The notes beneath the pieces were generated by a model, which was not told the DNA's origin, did not search any database, and worked only from the letters and a program-made list of their open reading frames with translations. From positions 1 to 42,460 of the forward strand of contig JAFRRE010000169.1 in the NCBI GenBank assembly GCA_017428285.1: a stretch of 42,460 nucleotides of DNA, written 5' to 3'. The DNA comes from Bacteroidales bacterium. Its GTDB lineage: Bacteria; Bacteroidota; Bacteroidia; Bacteroidales; F082. This document shows positions 42,173-42,460 of this stretch, piece after piece. Position numbers and translations under genes: made by a program. Within the stretch, counting starts at the first letter, position 1, and each line of letters begins with the position of its first letter.

Positions 42173-42460
42173 ATGTACGCAATAGTAGAAATCGCAGGAC
42201 AACAGTTCAAAGTTGAGAAGGGACAGCAGATCTTCGTCAACAGGCTGCATGAAGAAGAAGGAAGCAAGGTTTCTTTCGACAAAGTGTTATTGATTGGAAA
42301 CGACGGTTCGACCAAAATAGGAGCCCCGACGGTAGCCGGCGCCAGTGTCGAAGCCACGGTGATGCAGCACCTCAAAGGCAACAAGATTATCGTTTTCAAG
42401 AAGAAGAGAAGAAAAGGATATCAGACTTCTAACGGTCACCGTCAGTATCTGAGCAAGATC
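42173..42460 (+). CDS. rplU: 50S ribosomal protein L21 (3' end beyond window)
   Basis: The first 96 residues are present, with no stop before the window ends; the family is about 100-105 residues, so only a few codons are missing. It opens MYAIVEIAGQQFKVEKGQQI and contains KVLLIGNDGSTKIGAP, IIVFKKKRRKGYQTSNGHRQ, all typical of L21. L21 binds 23S rRNA in the large subunit. rpmA (L27) is expected next. It is divergent from the ECF sigma gene. Confidence 0.96.
   Translation, partial: MYAIVEIAGQQFKVEKGQQIFVNRLHEEEGSKVSFDKVLLIGNDGSTKIGAPTVAGASVEATVMQHLKGNKIIVFKKKRRKGYQTSNGHRQYLSKI

Overview
The window is a piece of a Bacteroidales (Bacteroidota) chromosome, probably from a gut- or rumen-type lineage. 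Three things point there. First, a complete type IX secretion (T9SS) core cluster is present, porP-like/gldK/gldL/gldM/gldN. Second, at least three large proteins carry a signal peptide at one end and a C-terminal T9SS sorting domain at the other. Third, about fifteen genes have the Bacteroidota -7 promoter box TAnnTTTG upstream instead of an E. coli-like -10. I do not assign a genus.

Layout. 1-2230: possible structured RNA, then a small secreted protein translationally coupled to a lipoprotein. 2629-4480: intergenic repeats, a relic and an intact AAA ATPase gene bracketed by palindromes. 4544-5941: MATE transporter. 6195-8226: groES-groL. 8593-11742: T9SS cargo protein. 11858-14332: M23 peptidase and RseP-like M50 protease. 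14445-20573: T9SS core operon. 20771-20844: tRNA-Pro, divergent from trxB. 20966-22851: trxB and a GSCFA protein. 22851-24144: a second palindrome-bracketed ATPase. 24318-25816: lipoprotein, a small HTH gene behind a long structured leader, and a ParE-like toxin-antitoxin pair. 25949-28923: RluB-type pseudouridine synthase with a long Arg/Asp-rich extension, THUMP-like methyltransferase, coiled-coil protein. 29106-30890: a third ATPase module wedged at the 3' end of an ABC-F gene. 30896-32851: ABC-F ATPase. 32897-41937 (minus strand): ECF sigma factor, FecR anti-sigma, STN/beta-barrel protein and two T9SS cargo proteins. 42173-end: start of rplU.

The most interesting signal is a recurring architecture rather than one gene. 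Three P-loop ATPase genes (3003-4421, 22938-24062, 29359-30783) are each bracketed by palindromes of about 16-18-bp arms. The palindrome sequence is private to each ATPase. In all three the upstream palindrome ends 13-15 nt before the -7 box, where it would cover the -33 region. Two modules also sit next to duplicated 3' ends of genes: a 15-codon tail of a related ATPase at 2858-2902, and a tail of the ABC-F gene at 29106-29174. Both tails differ from the intact copies mostly at synonymous positions. This looks like a family of small, probably mobile, self-regulated 'palindrome + ATPase' modules that settle at gene ends. Two of the ATPases also end in a PD-(D/E)xK-like nuclease motif. The mobility and regulation are inference.

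How the genes fit together: the T9SS core encodes the export motor and outer-membrane ring. The proteins at 8593, 32897 and 35620 are likely substrates. The sigma/FecR/STN genes upstream of two of these substrates suggest a cell-surface signalling circuit controlling their expression.
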